From positions 392,346-456,345 of the forward strand of contig NW_026089403.1 in the NCBI RefSeq assembly GCF_933775445.1: 64,000 bases of DNA. Direction: 5' to 3'. A program made the translations under genes and the position numbers. The notes beneath the pieces were generated by a model, which ran no database searches, was not told the DNA's origin, and saw only the letters and a list, made by a program, of their open reading frames with translations. The DNA comes from Argentina anserina (Eukaryota; Streptophyta; Magnoliopsida; Rosales; Rosaceae). Positions 22,501 through 35,800 of this stretch are shown piece by piece (position 1 is the first letter of the stretch; every line of letters begins with the position of its first letter).

Positions 22501-25500
22501 TGAGAGTTTTGCAAGTGTGGGAGTGTGTTTCTTTCAAACTGAGTATCTTTACATCGTTTGTGTATCTTTACTATTCCAATTGTGTATCTTTTCATTTCTC
22601 GTTTGAGTATCTTTCTGTAAGGCTTCTGATGCGAGTTTCTATTGTATTTGAGAGTTTTGCAAGTGTGGGAGTGTGTTTCTTTCAAACTGAGTATCTTTAC
22701 ATCGTTTGCGTATCTTTACTATTCCAATTCTGTATCTTTACATCGTTTGAGTATCTTTACTATTCCAATTGTGTATCTTTTCATTTCTCGTTTGAATATC
22801 TTTCTGTATGGCTTCTGATGCGAGTTTCTATTGTATTTGAGAGTTTTGCAAGTGTGCGAGTGTGTTTCTTTCAAAATGAGTATCTTTACATCGTTTGCGT
22901 ATCTTTACTATTCCAATTCTGTATCCTTTCATTTCTCGTTTGAGTATCTTTCTGTAAGGCTTTCTGATGCGAGTTTCTATTGAATTTGAGAGTTTTGCAA
23001 GTGTGGGAGTGTGTTTCTTTCAAACTGAGTATCTTTACATCGTTTGCGTATCTTTACTATTCCAATTGTGTATCTTTTCATTTCTCGTTTGAGTATCTTT
23101 CTGTAAGGCTTCTGATGCGAGTTTCTATTGTATTTGAGAGTTTTGCAAGTGTGGGAGTGTGTTTCTTTCAAACTGAGTATCTTTACATCGTTTGCGTATC
23201 TTTACTATTCCAATTGTGTATCTTTTCATTTCTCGTTTGAGTATCTTTCTGTAAGGCTTCTGATGCGAGTTTCTATTGTATTTGAGAGTTTTCCAAGTGT
23301 GGGAGTGTGTTTCTTTCAAACTGAGTATCCTTACATCGTTTGCCTATCTTTACTATTCCAATTGTGTATCTTTACATCGTTTGCGTATCTTTACTATTCC
23401 AATTGTGTATCTTTTCATTTCTCGTTGGAGTATATTTCTGTAAGGCTTCTGATGCGAGTTTCAATTGTATTTGAGAGTTTTGCAAGTGTGGGAGTGTGTT
23501 TCTTTCAAACTGAGTATCTTTACATCGTTTGTGTATCTTTACTATTCCAATTGTGTATCTTTTCATTTCTCGTTTGAGTATCTTTCTGTAAGGCTTCTGA
23601 TGCGAGTTTCAATTGTATTTGAGAGTTTTGCAAGTGTGGGAGTGTGTTTCTTTCAAACTGAGTATCTTTACATCGTTTGTGTATCTTTACTATTCCAATT
23701 GTGTATCTTTTCATTTCTCGTTTGAGTATCTTTCTGTAAGGCTTCTGATGCGAGTTTCTATTGTATTTGAGAGTTTTGCAAGTGTGGGAGTGTGTTTCTT
23801 TCAAACTGAGTATCTTTACATCGTTTGCGTATCTTTACTATTCTAATTGTGTATCTTTACATCGTTTGCGTATCTTTACTATTCCAATTGTGTATCTTTT
23901 CATTTCTCGTTTGAGTATCTTTCTGTAAGGCTTCTGATGCGAGTTTCTATTGTATTTGAGAGTTTTGCAAGTGTGGGAGTGTGTTTCTTTCAAACTGAGT
24001 ATCTTTACATCGTTTGCGTATCTTTACGATTCCAATTGTGTATCTTTTCATTTCTCGTTTGAGTATCTTTCTGTAAGGCTTTCGGATGCGAGTTTCTATT
24101 GAATTTGAGAGTTTTGCAAGTGTGGGAGTGTGTTTCTTTCAAACTGAGTATCTTTACATCGTTTGCGTATCTTTACTATTCCAATTGTGTATCTTTACAT
24201 CGTTTGTGTATCTTTACTATTCCAATTGTGTATCTTTTCATTTCTCGTTTGAGTATCTTTCTGTAAGGCTTCTGATGCGAGTTTCTATTGTATTTGAGAG
24301 TTTTGCAAGTGTGGGAGTGTGTTTCTTTCAAACTGAGTATCTTTACATCGTTTGCGTATCTTTACTATTCCAATTGTGTATCTTTACATCGTTTGCGTAT
24401 CTTTACTATTCCAATTGTGTATCTTTTCATTTCTCGTTGGAGTATCTTTCTGTAAGGCTTCTGATGCGAGTTTCTATTGTATTTGAGAGTTTTCCAAGTG
24501 TGGGAGTGTGTTTCTTTCAAACTGAGTATCCTTACATCGTTTGCGTATCTTTACTATTCCAATTGTGTATCTTTTCATTTCTCGTTTGAGTATCTTTCTG
24601 TCAGGCTTCTGATGCGAGTTTCAATTGTATTTGAGAGTTTTGCAAGTGTGGGAGTGTGTTTCTTTCAAACTGAGTATCTTTACATCGTTTGCGTATCTTT
24701 ACTATTCCAATTGTGTATCTTTACATCGTTTGCGTATCTTTACTATTCCAATTGTGTATCTTTTCATTTCTCGTTTGAGTATCTTTCTGTAAGGCTTCTG
24801 ATGCGAGTTTCTATTGTATTTGAGAGTTTTGCAAGTGTGGGAGTGTGTTTCTTTCAAACTGAGTATCTTTACATCGTTTGTGTATCTTTACTATTCCAAT
24901 TGTGTATCTTTTCATTTCTCGTTTGAGTATCTTTCTGTAAGGCTTCTAATGCGAGTTTCTATTGTATTTGAGAGTTTTGCAAGTGTGCGAGTGTGTTTCT
25001 TTCAAACTGAGTATCTTTACATCGTTTGCGTATCTTTACTATTCCAATTCTGTATCCTTTCATTTCTCGTTTGAGTATCTTTCTGTAAGGCTTTCTGATG
25101 CGAGTTTCTATTGAATTTGAGAGTTTTGCAAGTGTGGGAGTGTGTTTCTTTCAAACTGAGTATCTTTACATCGTTTGCGTATCTTTACTATTCCAATTGT
25201 GTATCTTTACATCGTTTGCGTATCTTTACTATTCCAATTGTGTATCTTTTCATTTCTCGTTTGAGTATCTTTCTGTAAGGCTTCTGATGCGAGTTTCTAT
25301 TGTATTTGAGAGTTTTGCAAGTGTGGGAGTGTGTTTCTTTCAAACTGAGTATCTTTACATCGTTTGCGTATCTTTACTATTCCAATTGTGTATCTTTACA
25401 TCGTTTGCGTATCTTTACTATTCCAATTGTGTACCTTTACATCGTTTGCGTATCTTTACTATTCCAATTGTGTATCTTTTCATTTCTCGTTTGAATATCT

Positions 25501-26151
25501 TTCTGTAAGGCTTCTGATGCGAGTTTCTATTGTATTTGAGAGTTTTGCAAGTGTGCGAGTGTGTTTCTTTCAAACTGAGTATCTTTACATCGTTTGCGTA
25601 TCTTTACTATTCCAATTCTGTATCCTTTCATTTCTCGTTTGAGTATCTTTCTGTAAGGCTTTCTGATGCGAGTTTCTATTGAATTTGAGAGTTTTGCAAG
25701 TGTGGGAGTGTGTTTCTTTCAAACTGAGTATCTTTACATCGTTTGCGTATCTTTACTATTCTAATTGTGTATCTTTTCATTTCTCGTTTGAGTATCTTTC
25801 TGTAAGGCTTCTGATGCGAGTTTCTATTGTATTTGAGAGTTTTGCAAGTGTGGGAGTGTGTTTCTTTCAAACTGAGTATCTTTACATCGTTTGCGTATCT
25901 TTACTATTCCAATTGTGTATCTTTACATCGTTTGCGTATCTTTACTATTCCAATTGTGTATCTTTTCATTTCTCGTTTGAATATCTTTCTGTAAGGCTTC
26001 TGATGCGAGTTTCTATTGTATTTGAGAGTTTTGCAAGTGTGCGAGTGTGTTTCTTTCAAACTGAGTATCTTTACATCGTTTGCGTATCTTTACTATTCCA
26101 ATTCTGTATCCTTTCATTTCTCGTTTGAGTATCTTTCTGTAAGGCTTTCTG

Positions 26152-29100
26152 ATGCGAGTTTCTATTGAATTTGAGAGTTTTGCAAGTGTGGGAGTGTGTT
26201 TCTTTCAAACTGAGTATCTTTACATCGTTTGCGTATCTTTACTATTCCAATTGTGTATCTTTACATCGTTTGCGTATCTTTACTATTCCAATTGTGTATC
26301 TTTTCATTTCTCGTTTGAGTATCTTTCTGTAAGGCTTCTGATGCGAGTTTCTATTGTATTTGAGAGTTTTGCAAGTGTGCGAGTGTGTTTCTTTCAAACT
26401 GAGTATCTTTACATCGTTTGCGTATCTTTACTATTCCAATTATGTATCCTTTCATTTCTCGTTTGAGTATCTTTCTGTAAGGCTTTCTGATGCGAGTTTC
26501 TATTGAATTTGAGAGTTTTGCAAGTGTGGGAGTGTGTTTCTTTCAAACTGAGTATCTTTACATCGTTTGCGTATCTTTACTATTCCAATTGTGTATCTTT
26601 ACATCGTTTGCGGATCTTTACTATTCCAATTGTGTATCTTTTCATTTCTCGTTTGAGTATCTTTCTGTAAGGCTTCTGATGCGAGTTTCTATTGTATTTG
26701 AGAGTTTTGCAAGTGTGGGAGTGTGTTTCTTTCAAACTGAGTATCTTTACATCGTTTGCGTATCTTTACTATTCCAATTGTGTATCTTTACATCGTTTGC
26801 GTATCTTTACTATTCCAATTGTGTATCTTTTCATTTCTCGTTTGAGTATCTTTACATCGTTTGCGTATCTTTACTATTCCAATTGTGTATCTTTACATCG
26901 TTTGCGTATCTTTACTATTCCAATTGTGTATCTTTTCATTTCTCGTTTGAGTATCTTTCTGTAAGGCTTCTGATGCGAGTTTCTATTGTATTTGAGAGTT
27001 TTGCAAGTGTGGGAGTGTGTTTCTTTCAAACTGAGTATCTTTACATCGTTTGCGTATCTTTACGATTCCAATTGTGTGTCTTTTCATTTCTCGTTTGAGT
27101 ATCTTTCTGTAAGGCTTTCGGATGCGAGTTTCTATTGAATTTGAGAGTTTTGCAAGTGTGGGAGTGTGTTTCTTTCAAACTGAGTATCTTTACATCGTTT
27201 GCGTATCTTTACTATTCCAATTGTGTATCTTTACATCGTTTGCGTATCTTTACTATTCCAATTGTGTATCTTTTCATTTCTCGTTTGAGTATCTTTCTGT
27301 AATGCTTCTGATGCGAGTTTCTATTGTATTTGAGAGTTTTGCAAGTGTGGGAGTGTGTTTCTTTCAAACTCAGTATCTTTACATCGTTTGCGTACCTTTA
27401 CTATTCCAATTGTGTATCTTTACATCGTTTGCGTATCTTTACTATTCCAATTGTGTATCTTTTCATTTCTCGTTTGAGTATCTTTCTGTAAGGCTTCTGA
27501 TGCGAGTTTCTATTGTATTTGAGAGTTTTGCAAGTGTGGGAGTGTGTTTCTTTCAAACTGAGTATCTTTACATCGTTTGCGTATCTTTACTATTCCAATT
27601 GTGTATCTTTACATCGTTTGCGTATCTTTACTATTCCAATTGTGTATCTTTTCATTTCTCGTTTGAATATCTTTCTGTAAGGCTTCTGATGCGAGTTTCT
27701 ATTGTATTTGAGAGTTTTGCAAGTGTGCGAGTGTGTTTCTTTCAAACTGAGTATCTTTACATCGTTTGCGTATCTTTACTATTCCAATTCTGTATCCTTT
27801 CATTTCTCGTTTGAGTATCTTTCTGTAAGGCTTTCTGATGCGAGTTTCTATTGAATTTGAGAGTTTTGCAAGTGTGGGAGTGTGTTTCTTTCAAACTGAG
27901 TATCTTTACATCGTTTGCGTATCTTTACTATTCCAATTGTGTATCTTTACATCGTTTGCGTATCTTTACTATTCCAATTGTGTATCTTTTCATTTCTCGT
28001 TTGAGTATCTTTCTGTAAGGCTTCTGATGCGAGTTTCTATTGTATTTGAGAGTTTTGCAAGTGTGCGAGTGTGTTTCTTTCAAACTGAGTATCTTTACAT
28101 CGTTTGCGTATCTTTACTATTCCAATTATGTATCCTTTCATTTCTCGTTTGAGTATCTTTCTGTAAGGCTTTCTGATGCGAGTTTCTATTGAATTTGAGA
28201 GTTTTGCAAGTGTGGGAGTGTGTTTCTTTCAAACTGAGTATCTTTACATCGTTTGCGTATCTTTACTATTCCAATTGTGTATCTTTACATCGTTTGCGGA
28301 TCTTTACTATTCCAATTGTGTATCTTTTCATTTCTCGTTTGAGTATCTTTCTGTAAGGCTTCTGATGCGAGTTTCTATTGTATTTGAGAGTTTTGCAAGT
28401 GTGGGAGTGTGTTTCTTTCAAACTGAGTATCTTTACATCGTTTGCGTATCTTTACTATTCCAATTGTGTATCTTTACATCGTTTGCGTATCTTTACTATT
28501 CCAATTGTGTATCTTTTAATTTCTCGTTTGAGTATCTTTACATCGTTTGCGTATCTTTACTATTCCAATTGTGTATCTTTACATCGTTTGCGTATCTTTA
28601 CTATTCCAATTGTGTATCTTTTAATTTCTCGTTTGAGTATCTTTCTGTAAGGCTTCTGATGCGAGTTTCTATTGTATTTGAGAGTTTTGCAAGTGTGGGA
28701 GTGTGTTTCTTTCAAACTGAGTATCTTTACATCGTTTGCGTATCTTTACGATTCCAATTGTGTGTCTTTTCATTTCTCGTTTGAGTATCTTTCTGTAAGG
28801 CTTTCGGATGCGAGTTTCTATTGAATTTGAGAGTTTTGCAAGTGTGGGAGTGTGTTTCTTTCAAACTGAGTATCTTTACATCGTTTGCGTATCTTTACTA
28901 TTCCAATTGTGTATCTTTACATCGTTTGCGTATCTTTACTATTCCAATTGTGTATCTTTTCATTTCTCGTTTGAGTATCTTTCTGTAATGCTTCTGATGC
29001 GAGTTTCTATTGTATTTGAGAGTTTTGCAAGTGTGGGAGTGTGTTTCTTTCAAACTCAGTATCTTTACATCGTTTGCGTACCTTTACTATTCCAATTGTG

Positions 29101-30915
29101 TATCTTTACATCGTTTGCGTATCTTTACTATTCCAATTGTGTATCTTTTCATTTCTCGTTTGAGTATCTTTCTGTAAGGCTTCTGATGCGAGTTTCTATT
29201 GTATTTGAGAGTTTTGCAAGTGTGGGAGTGTGTTTCTTTCAAACTGAGTATCTTTACATCGTTTGCGTATCTTTACTATTCCAATTGTGTATCTTTACAT
29301 CGTTTGCGTATCTTTACTATTCCAATTGTGTATCTTTTCATTTCTCGTTTGAATATCTTTCTGTAAGGCTTCTGATGCGAGTTTCTATTGTATTTGAGAG
29401 TTTTGCAAGTGTGCGAGTGTGTTTCTTTCAAACTGAGTATCTTTACATCGTTTGCGTATCTTTACTATTCCAATTCTGTATCCTTTCATTTCTCGTTTGA
29501 GTATCTTTCTGTAAGGCTTTCTGATGCGAGTTTCTATTGAATTTGAGAGTTTTGCAAGTGTGGGAGTGTGTTTCTTTCAAACTGAGTATCTTTACATCGT
29601 TTGCGTATCTTTACTATTCCAATTGTGTATCTTTACATCGTTTGCGTATCTTTACTATTCCAATTGTGTATCTTTTCATTTCTCGTTTGAGTATCTTTCT
29701 GTAAGGCTTCTGATGCGAGTTTCTATTGTATTTGAGAGTTTTGCAAGTGTGCGAGTGTGTTTCTTTCAAACTGAGTATCTTTACATCGTTTGCGTATCTT
29801 TACTATTCCAATTCTGTATCATTTCATTTCTCGTTTGAGTATCTTTCTGTAAGGCTTTCTGATGCGAGTTTCTATTGAATTTGAGAGTTTTGCAAGTGTG
29901 GGAGTGTGTTTCTTTCAAACTGAGTATCTTTACATCGTTTGCGTATCTTTACTATTCCAATTGTGTATCTTTACATCGTTTGCGGATCTTTACTATTCCA
30001 ATTGTGTATCTTTTCATTTCTCGTTTGAGTATCTTTCTGTAAGGCTTCTGATGCGAGTTTCTATTGTATTTGAGAGTTTTGCAAGTGTGGGAGTGTGTTT
30101 CTTTCAAACTGAGTATCTTTACATCGTTTGCGTATCTTTACTATTCCAATTGTGTATCTTTACATCGTTTGCGTATCTTTACTATTCCAATTGTGTATCT
30201 TTTCATTTCTCGTTTGAGTATCTTTCTGTAAGGCTTCTGATGCGAGTTTCTATTGTATTTGAGAGTTTTGCAAGTGTGGGAGTGTGTTTCTTTCAAACTG
30301 AGTATCTTTACATCGTTTGCGTATCTTTACGATTCCAATTGTGTATCTTTTCATTTCTCGTTTGAGTATCTTTCTGTAAGGCTTTCGGATGCGAGTTTCT
30401 ATTGAATTTGAGAGTTTTGCAAGTGTGGGAGTGTGTTTCTTTCAAACTGAGTATCTTTACATCGTTTGCGTATCTTTACTATTCCAATTGTGTATCTTTA
30501 CATCGTTTGCGTATCTTTACTATTCCAATTGTGTATCTTTTCATTTCTCGTTTGAGTATCTTTCTGTAATGCTTCTGATGCGAGTTTCTATTGTATTTGA
30601 GAGTTTTGCAAGTGTGGGAGTATGTTTCTTTCAAACTGAGTATCTTTACATCGTTTGCGTACCTTTACTATTCCAATTGTGTATCTTTACATCGTTTGCG
30701 TATCTTTACTATTCCAATTGTGTATCTTTTCATTTCTCGTTTGAGTATCTTTCTATAAGGCTTCTGATGCGAGTTTCTATTGTATTTGAGAGTTTTGCAA
30801 GTGTGGGAGTGTGTTTCTTTCAAACTGAGTATCTTTACATCGTTTGCGTATCTTTACTATTCCAATTGTGTATCCTTTCATTTCTCGTTTGAGTATCTTT
30901 CTGTAAGGCTTTCTG
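26152..30915 (+). repeat. 1,686-bp higher-order repeat, three copies (third shortened)
   Basis: The copies start at 26152, 27838 and 29524. The first two are 1,686 bp and match closely, down to shared rare bases such as TTGCGGATC, AATTATGTATCC, GTGTGTCTTTTC and CAAACTCAGTATC. Copy 2 has TTTAATTTCTCG twice where copy 1 has TTTCATTTCTCG. Copy 3 runs to 30915 and is 1,392 bp: it lacks a 105-bp coreless unit and one 189-bp unit. Similarity to copy 1 extends some 350 bp upstream of 26152, so the phase chosen here is arbitrary. Confidence 0.88.
26741..26845 (+). repeat. 105-bp satellite unit without the 84-bp core
   Basis: Two 41-bp pairs and the 23-bp segment are followed at 26846 directly by GTATCTTTACATCG, so the entire 84-bp core is missing (41 + 41 + 23 = 105). 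The break is exactly at a GTATCTTT motif. A second copy lies at 28427-28531, 1,686 bp downstream. It is absent from the third higher-order copy. Confidence 0.9.
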
Positions 30916-32703
30916 ATGCGAGTTTCTATTGAATTTGAGAGTTTTGCAAGTGTGGGAGTGTGTTTCTTTCAAACTGAGTATCTTTACATCGTTTGCGTAT
31001 CTTTACTATTCCAATTGCGTCTTTACATCGTTTGCGGATCTTTACTATTCCAATTGTGTATCTTTTCATTTCTCGTTTGAGTATCTTTCTGTAAGGCTTC
31101 TGATGCGAGTTTCTATTGTATTTGAGAGTTTTGCAAGTGTGGGAGTGTGTTTCTTTCAAACTGAGTATCTTTACATCGTTTGCGTATCTTTACGATTCCA
31201 ATTGTGTATCTTTACATCGTTTGCGTATCTTTACTATTCCAATTGTGTATCTTTTCATTTCTCATTTGAGTATCTTTCTGTAAGGCTTCTGATGCGAGTT
31301 TCTATTGTATTTGAGAGTTTTGCAAGTGTGGGAGTGTGTTTCTTTCAAACTGAGTATCTTTACATCGTTTGCGTATCTTTAGGTTTCCAATTGTGTATCT
31401 TTTCATTTCTCGTTTGAGTATCTTTCTGTAAGGCTTTCGGATGCGAGTTTCTATTGAATTTGAGAGTTTTGCAAGTGTGGGAGTGTGTTTCTTTCAAACT
31501 GAGTATCTTTACATCGTTTGCGTATCTTTACTATTCCAATTGTGTATCTTTACATCGTTTGCGTATCTTTACTATTCCAATTGTGTATCTTTTCATTTCT
31601 CGTTTGAGTATCTTTCTGTAATGCTTCTGATGCGAGTTTCTATTGTATTTGAGAGTTTTGCAAGTGTGGGAGTGTGTTTCTTTCAAACTGAGTATCTTTA
31701 CATCGTTTGCGTACCTTTACTATTCCAATTGTGTATCTTTACATCGTTTGCGTATCTTTACTATTCCAATTGTGTATCTTTTCATTTCTCGTTTGAGTAT
31801 CTTTCTGTAAGGCTTCTGATGCGAGTTTCTATTGTATTTGAGAGTTTTGCAAGTGTGGGAGTGTCTTTCTTTCAAACTGAGTATCTTTACATCGTTTGCG
31901 TATCTTTACTATTCCAATTGTATATCTTTACATCGTTTGCGTATCTTTACTATTCCAATTGTGTATCTTTTCATTTCTCGTTTGAGTATCTTTCTGTAAG
32001 GCTTCTGATGCGAGTTTCTATTGTATTTGAGAGTTTTGCAAGTGTGGGAGTGTGTTTCTTTCAAACTGAGTATCTTTACATCGTTTGCGTATCTTTACTA
32101 TTCCAATTGTGTATCTTTTCATTTCTCGTTTGAATATCTTTCTGTAAGGCTTCTGATGCGAGTTTCTATTGTATTTGAGAGTTTTGCAAGTGTGGGAGTG
32201 TGTTTCTTTCAAACTGAGTATCTTTACATCGTTTGCGTATCTTTACTATTCCAATTCTGTATCCTTTCATTTCTCGTTTGAGTATCTTTCTGTAAGGCTT
32301 TCTGATGCGAGTTTCTATTGAATTTGAGAGTTTTGCAAGTGTGGGAGTGTGTTTCTTTCAAACTGAGTATCTTTACATCGTTTGCGTATCTTTACTATTC
32401 CAATTGTGTATCTTTTCATTTCTCGTTTGAGTATCTTTCTGTAAGGCTTCTGATGCGAGTTTCTATTGAATTTGAGAGTTTTGCAAGTGTGGGAGTGTGT
32501 TTCTTTCAAACTGAGTATCTTTACATCGTTTGCATATCTTTACTATTCCAATTGTGTATCTTTACATCGTTTGCGTATCTTTACTATTCCAATTGTGTAT
32601 CTTTTCATTTCTCGTTTGAGTATCTTTCTGTAAGGCTTCTGATGCGAGTTTCTATTGTATTTGAGAGTTTTGCAAGTGTGGGAGTGTGTTTCTTTCAAAC
32701 TGA

Positions 32704-32851
32704 GTATCTTTACATCGTTTGCGTATCTTTACTATTCCAATTGTGTATCTTTTCATTTCTCGTTTGAGTATCTTTCTGTAAGGCTTCTGATGCGAGTTTC
32801 TATTGTATTTGAGAGTTTTGCAAGTGTGGGAGTGTGTTTCTTTCAAACTGA
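32704..32851 (+). repeat. Exemplar of the 148-bp short satellite unit
   Basis: This is one clean short unit, phased to begin at GTATCTTTACATCG. Segments in order are 19 bp (GTATCTTTACATCGTTTGC), 22 bp (GTATCTTTACTATTCC...), 23 bp (GTATCTTTTCATTTCTCG...) and an 84-bp core (GTATCTTTCTGTAAGG... ending TTTCAAACTGA). The GTATCTTT motif therefore sits at offsets 0, 19, 41 and 64. The next unit begins exactly 148 bp later at 32852. My base count of the consensus is T 69, A 27, G 30, C 22. The length is close to the 147 bp wrapped by one nucleosome, which is common for centromeric satellites, but no function can be inferred from length alone. Confidence 0.95.
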
Positions 32852-35800
32852 GTATCTTTACATCGTTTGCGTATCTTTACTATTCCAATTGTGTATCTTT
32901 TCATTTCTCGTTTGAATATCTTTCTGTAAGGCTTCTGATGCGAGTTTCTATTGTATTTGAGAGTTTTGCAAGTGTGGGAGTGTGTTTCTTTCAAACTGAG
33001 TATCTTTACATCGTTTGCGTATCTTTACTATTCCAATTCTGTATCCTTTCATTTCTCGTTTGAGTATCTTTCTGTAAGGCTTTCTGATGCGAGTTTCTAT
33101 TGAATTTGAGAGTTTTGCAAGTGTGGGAGTGTGTTTCTTTCAAAACTGAGTATCTTTACATCGTTTGCGTATCTTTACTATTCCAATTGTGTATCTTTAC
33201 ATCGTTTGCGTATCTTTACTATTCCAATTGTGTATCTTTTCATTTCTCGTTTGAGTATCTTTCTGTAAGGCTTCTGATGCGAGTTTCTATTGTATTTGAG
33301 AGTTTTGCAAGTGTGGGAGTGTGTTTCTTTCAAACTGAGTATCTTTACATCGTTTGCGTATCTTTACTATTCCAATTCTGTATCCTTTCATTTCTCGTTT
33401 GAGTATCTTTCTGTAAGGCTTTCTGATGCGAGTTTCTATTGAATTTGAGAGTTTTGCAAGTGTGGGAGTGTGTTTCTTTCAAACTGAGTATCTTTACATC
33501 GTTTGCGTATCTTTACTATTCCAATTGTGTATCTTTACATCGTTTGCGTATCTTTACTATTCCAATTGTGTATCTTTTCATTTCTCGTTTGAGTATCTTT
33601 CTGTAAGGCTTCTGATGCGAGTTTCTATTGTATTTGAGAGTTTTGCAAGTGTGGGAGTGTGTTTCTTTCAAACTGAGTATCTTTACATCGTTTGCGTATC
33701 TTTACGATTCCAATTGTGTATCTTTACATCGTTTGCGTATCTTTACTATTCCAATTGTGTATCTTTTCATTTCTCGTTTGAGTATCTTTCTGTAAGGCTT
33801 CTGATGCGAGTTTCTATTGTATTTGAGAGTTTTGCAAGTGTGGGAGTGTGTTTCTTTCAAACTGAGTATCTTTACATCGTTTGCGTATCTTTACTATTCT
33901 AATTGTGTATCTTTTCATTTCTCGTTTGAATATCTTTCTGTAAGGCTTCTGATGCGAGTTTCTATTGTATTTGAGAGTTTTGCAAGTGTGCGAGTGTGTT
34001 TCTTTCAAACTGAGTATCTTTACATCGTTTGCGTATCTTTACTATTCCAATTCTGTATCCTTTCATTTCTCGTTTGAGTATCTTTCTGTAAGGCTTTCTG
34101 ATGCGAGTTTCTATTGAATTTGAGAGTTTTGCAAGTGTGGGAGTGTGTTTCTTTCAAACTGAGTATCTTTACATCGTTTGCGTATCTTTACTATTCCAAT
34201 TGTGTATCTTTTCATTTCTCGTTTGAGTATCTTTCTGTAAGGCTTCTGATGCGAGTTTCTATTGTATTTGAGAGTTTTGCAAGTGTGGGAGTGTGTTTCT
34301 TTCAAACTGAGTATCTTTACATCGTTTGCATATCTTTACTATTCCAATTGTGTATCTTTACATCGTTTGCGTATCTTTACTATTCCAATTGTGTATCTTT
34401 TCATTTCTCGTTTGAGTATCTTTCTGTAAGGCTTCTGATGCGAGTTTCTATTGTATTTGAGAGTTTTGCAAGTGTGGGAGTGTGTTTCTTTCAAACTGAG
34501 TATCTTTACATCGTTTGCGTATCTTTACTATTCCAATTGTGTATCTTTTCATTTCTCGTTTGAGTATCTTTCTGTAAGGCTTCTGATGCGAGTTTCTATT
34601 GTATTTGAGAGTTTTGCAAGTGTGGGAGTGTGTTTCTTTCAAACTGAGTATCTTTACATCGTTTGCGTATCTTTACTATTCCAATTGTGTATCTTTTCAT
34701 TTCTCGTTTGAATATCTTTTTGTAAGGCTTCTGATGCGAGTTTCTATTGTATTTGAGAGTTTTGCAAGTGTGCGAGTGTGTTTCTTTCAAACTGAGTATC
34801 TTTACATCGTTTGCGTATCTTTACTATTCCAATTCTGTATCCTTTCATTTCTCGTTTGAGTATCTTTCTGTAAGGCTTTCTGATGCGAGTTTCTATTGAA
34901 TTTGAGAGTTTTGCAAGTGTGCGAGTGTGTTTCTTTCAAAACTGAGTATCTTTACATCGTTTGCGTATCTTTACTATTCCAATTGTGTATCTTTACATCG
35001 TTTGCGTATCTTTACTATTCCAATTGTGTATCTTTTCATTTCTCGTTTGAGTATCTTTCTGTAAGGCTTCTGATGCGAGTTTCTATTGTATTTGAGAGTT
35101 TTGCAAGTGTGGGAGTGTGTTTCTTTCAAACTGAGTATCTTTACATCGTTTGCGTATCTTTACTATTCCAATTCTGTATCCTTTCATTTCTCGTTTGAGT
35201 ATCTTTCTGTAAGGCTTTCTGATGCGAGTTTCTATTGAATTTGAGAGTTTTGCAAGTGTGGGAGTGTGTTTCTTTCAAACTGAGTATCTTTACATCGTTT
35301 GCGTATCTTTACTATTCCAATTGTGTATCTTTACATCGTTTGCGTATCTTTACTATTCCAATTGTGTATCTTTTCATTTCTCGTTTGAGTATCTTTCTGT
35401 AAGGTTTCTGATGCGAGTTTCTATTGTATTTGAGAGTTTTGCAAGTGTGGGAGTGTGTTTCTTTCAAACTGAGTATCTTTACATCGTTTGCGTATCTTTA
35501 CGATTCCAATTGTGTATCTTTACATCGTTTGCGTATCTTTACTATTCCAATTGTGTATCTTTTCATTTCTCGTTTGAGTATCTTTCTGTAAGGCTTCTGA
35601 TGCGAGTTTCTATTGTATTTGAGAGTTTTGCAAGTGTGGGAGTGTGTTTCTTTCAAACTGAGTATCTTTACATCGTTTGCGTATCTTTACGATTCCAATT
35701 GTGTATCTTTACATCGTTTGCGTATCTTTACTATTCCAATTGTGTATCTTTTCATTTCTCATTTGAGTATCTTTCTGTAAGGCTTCTGATGCGAGTTTCT

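Noticed and set aside
31379..31390. TTTAGGTTTCC as telomere-like repeat
   Set aside because: It is an isolated variant of TTTACTATTCC inside a satellite unit, not a tandem TTTAGGG run.
32704..32851. Inverted repeat TCAAAC...GTTTGA within the unit as a hairpin or cruciform
   Set aside because: Only six bases pair across a long loop, no more than expected by chance in a T-rich sequence.
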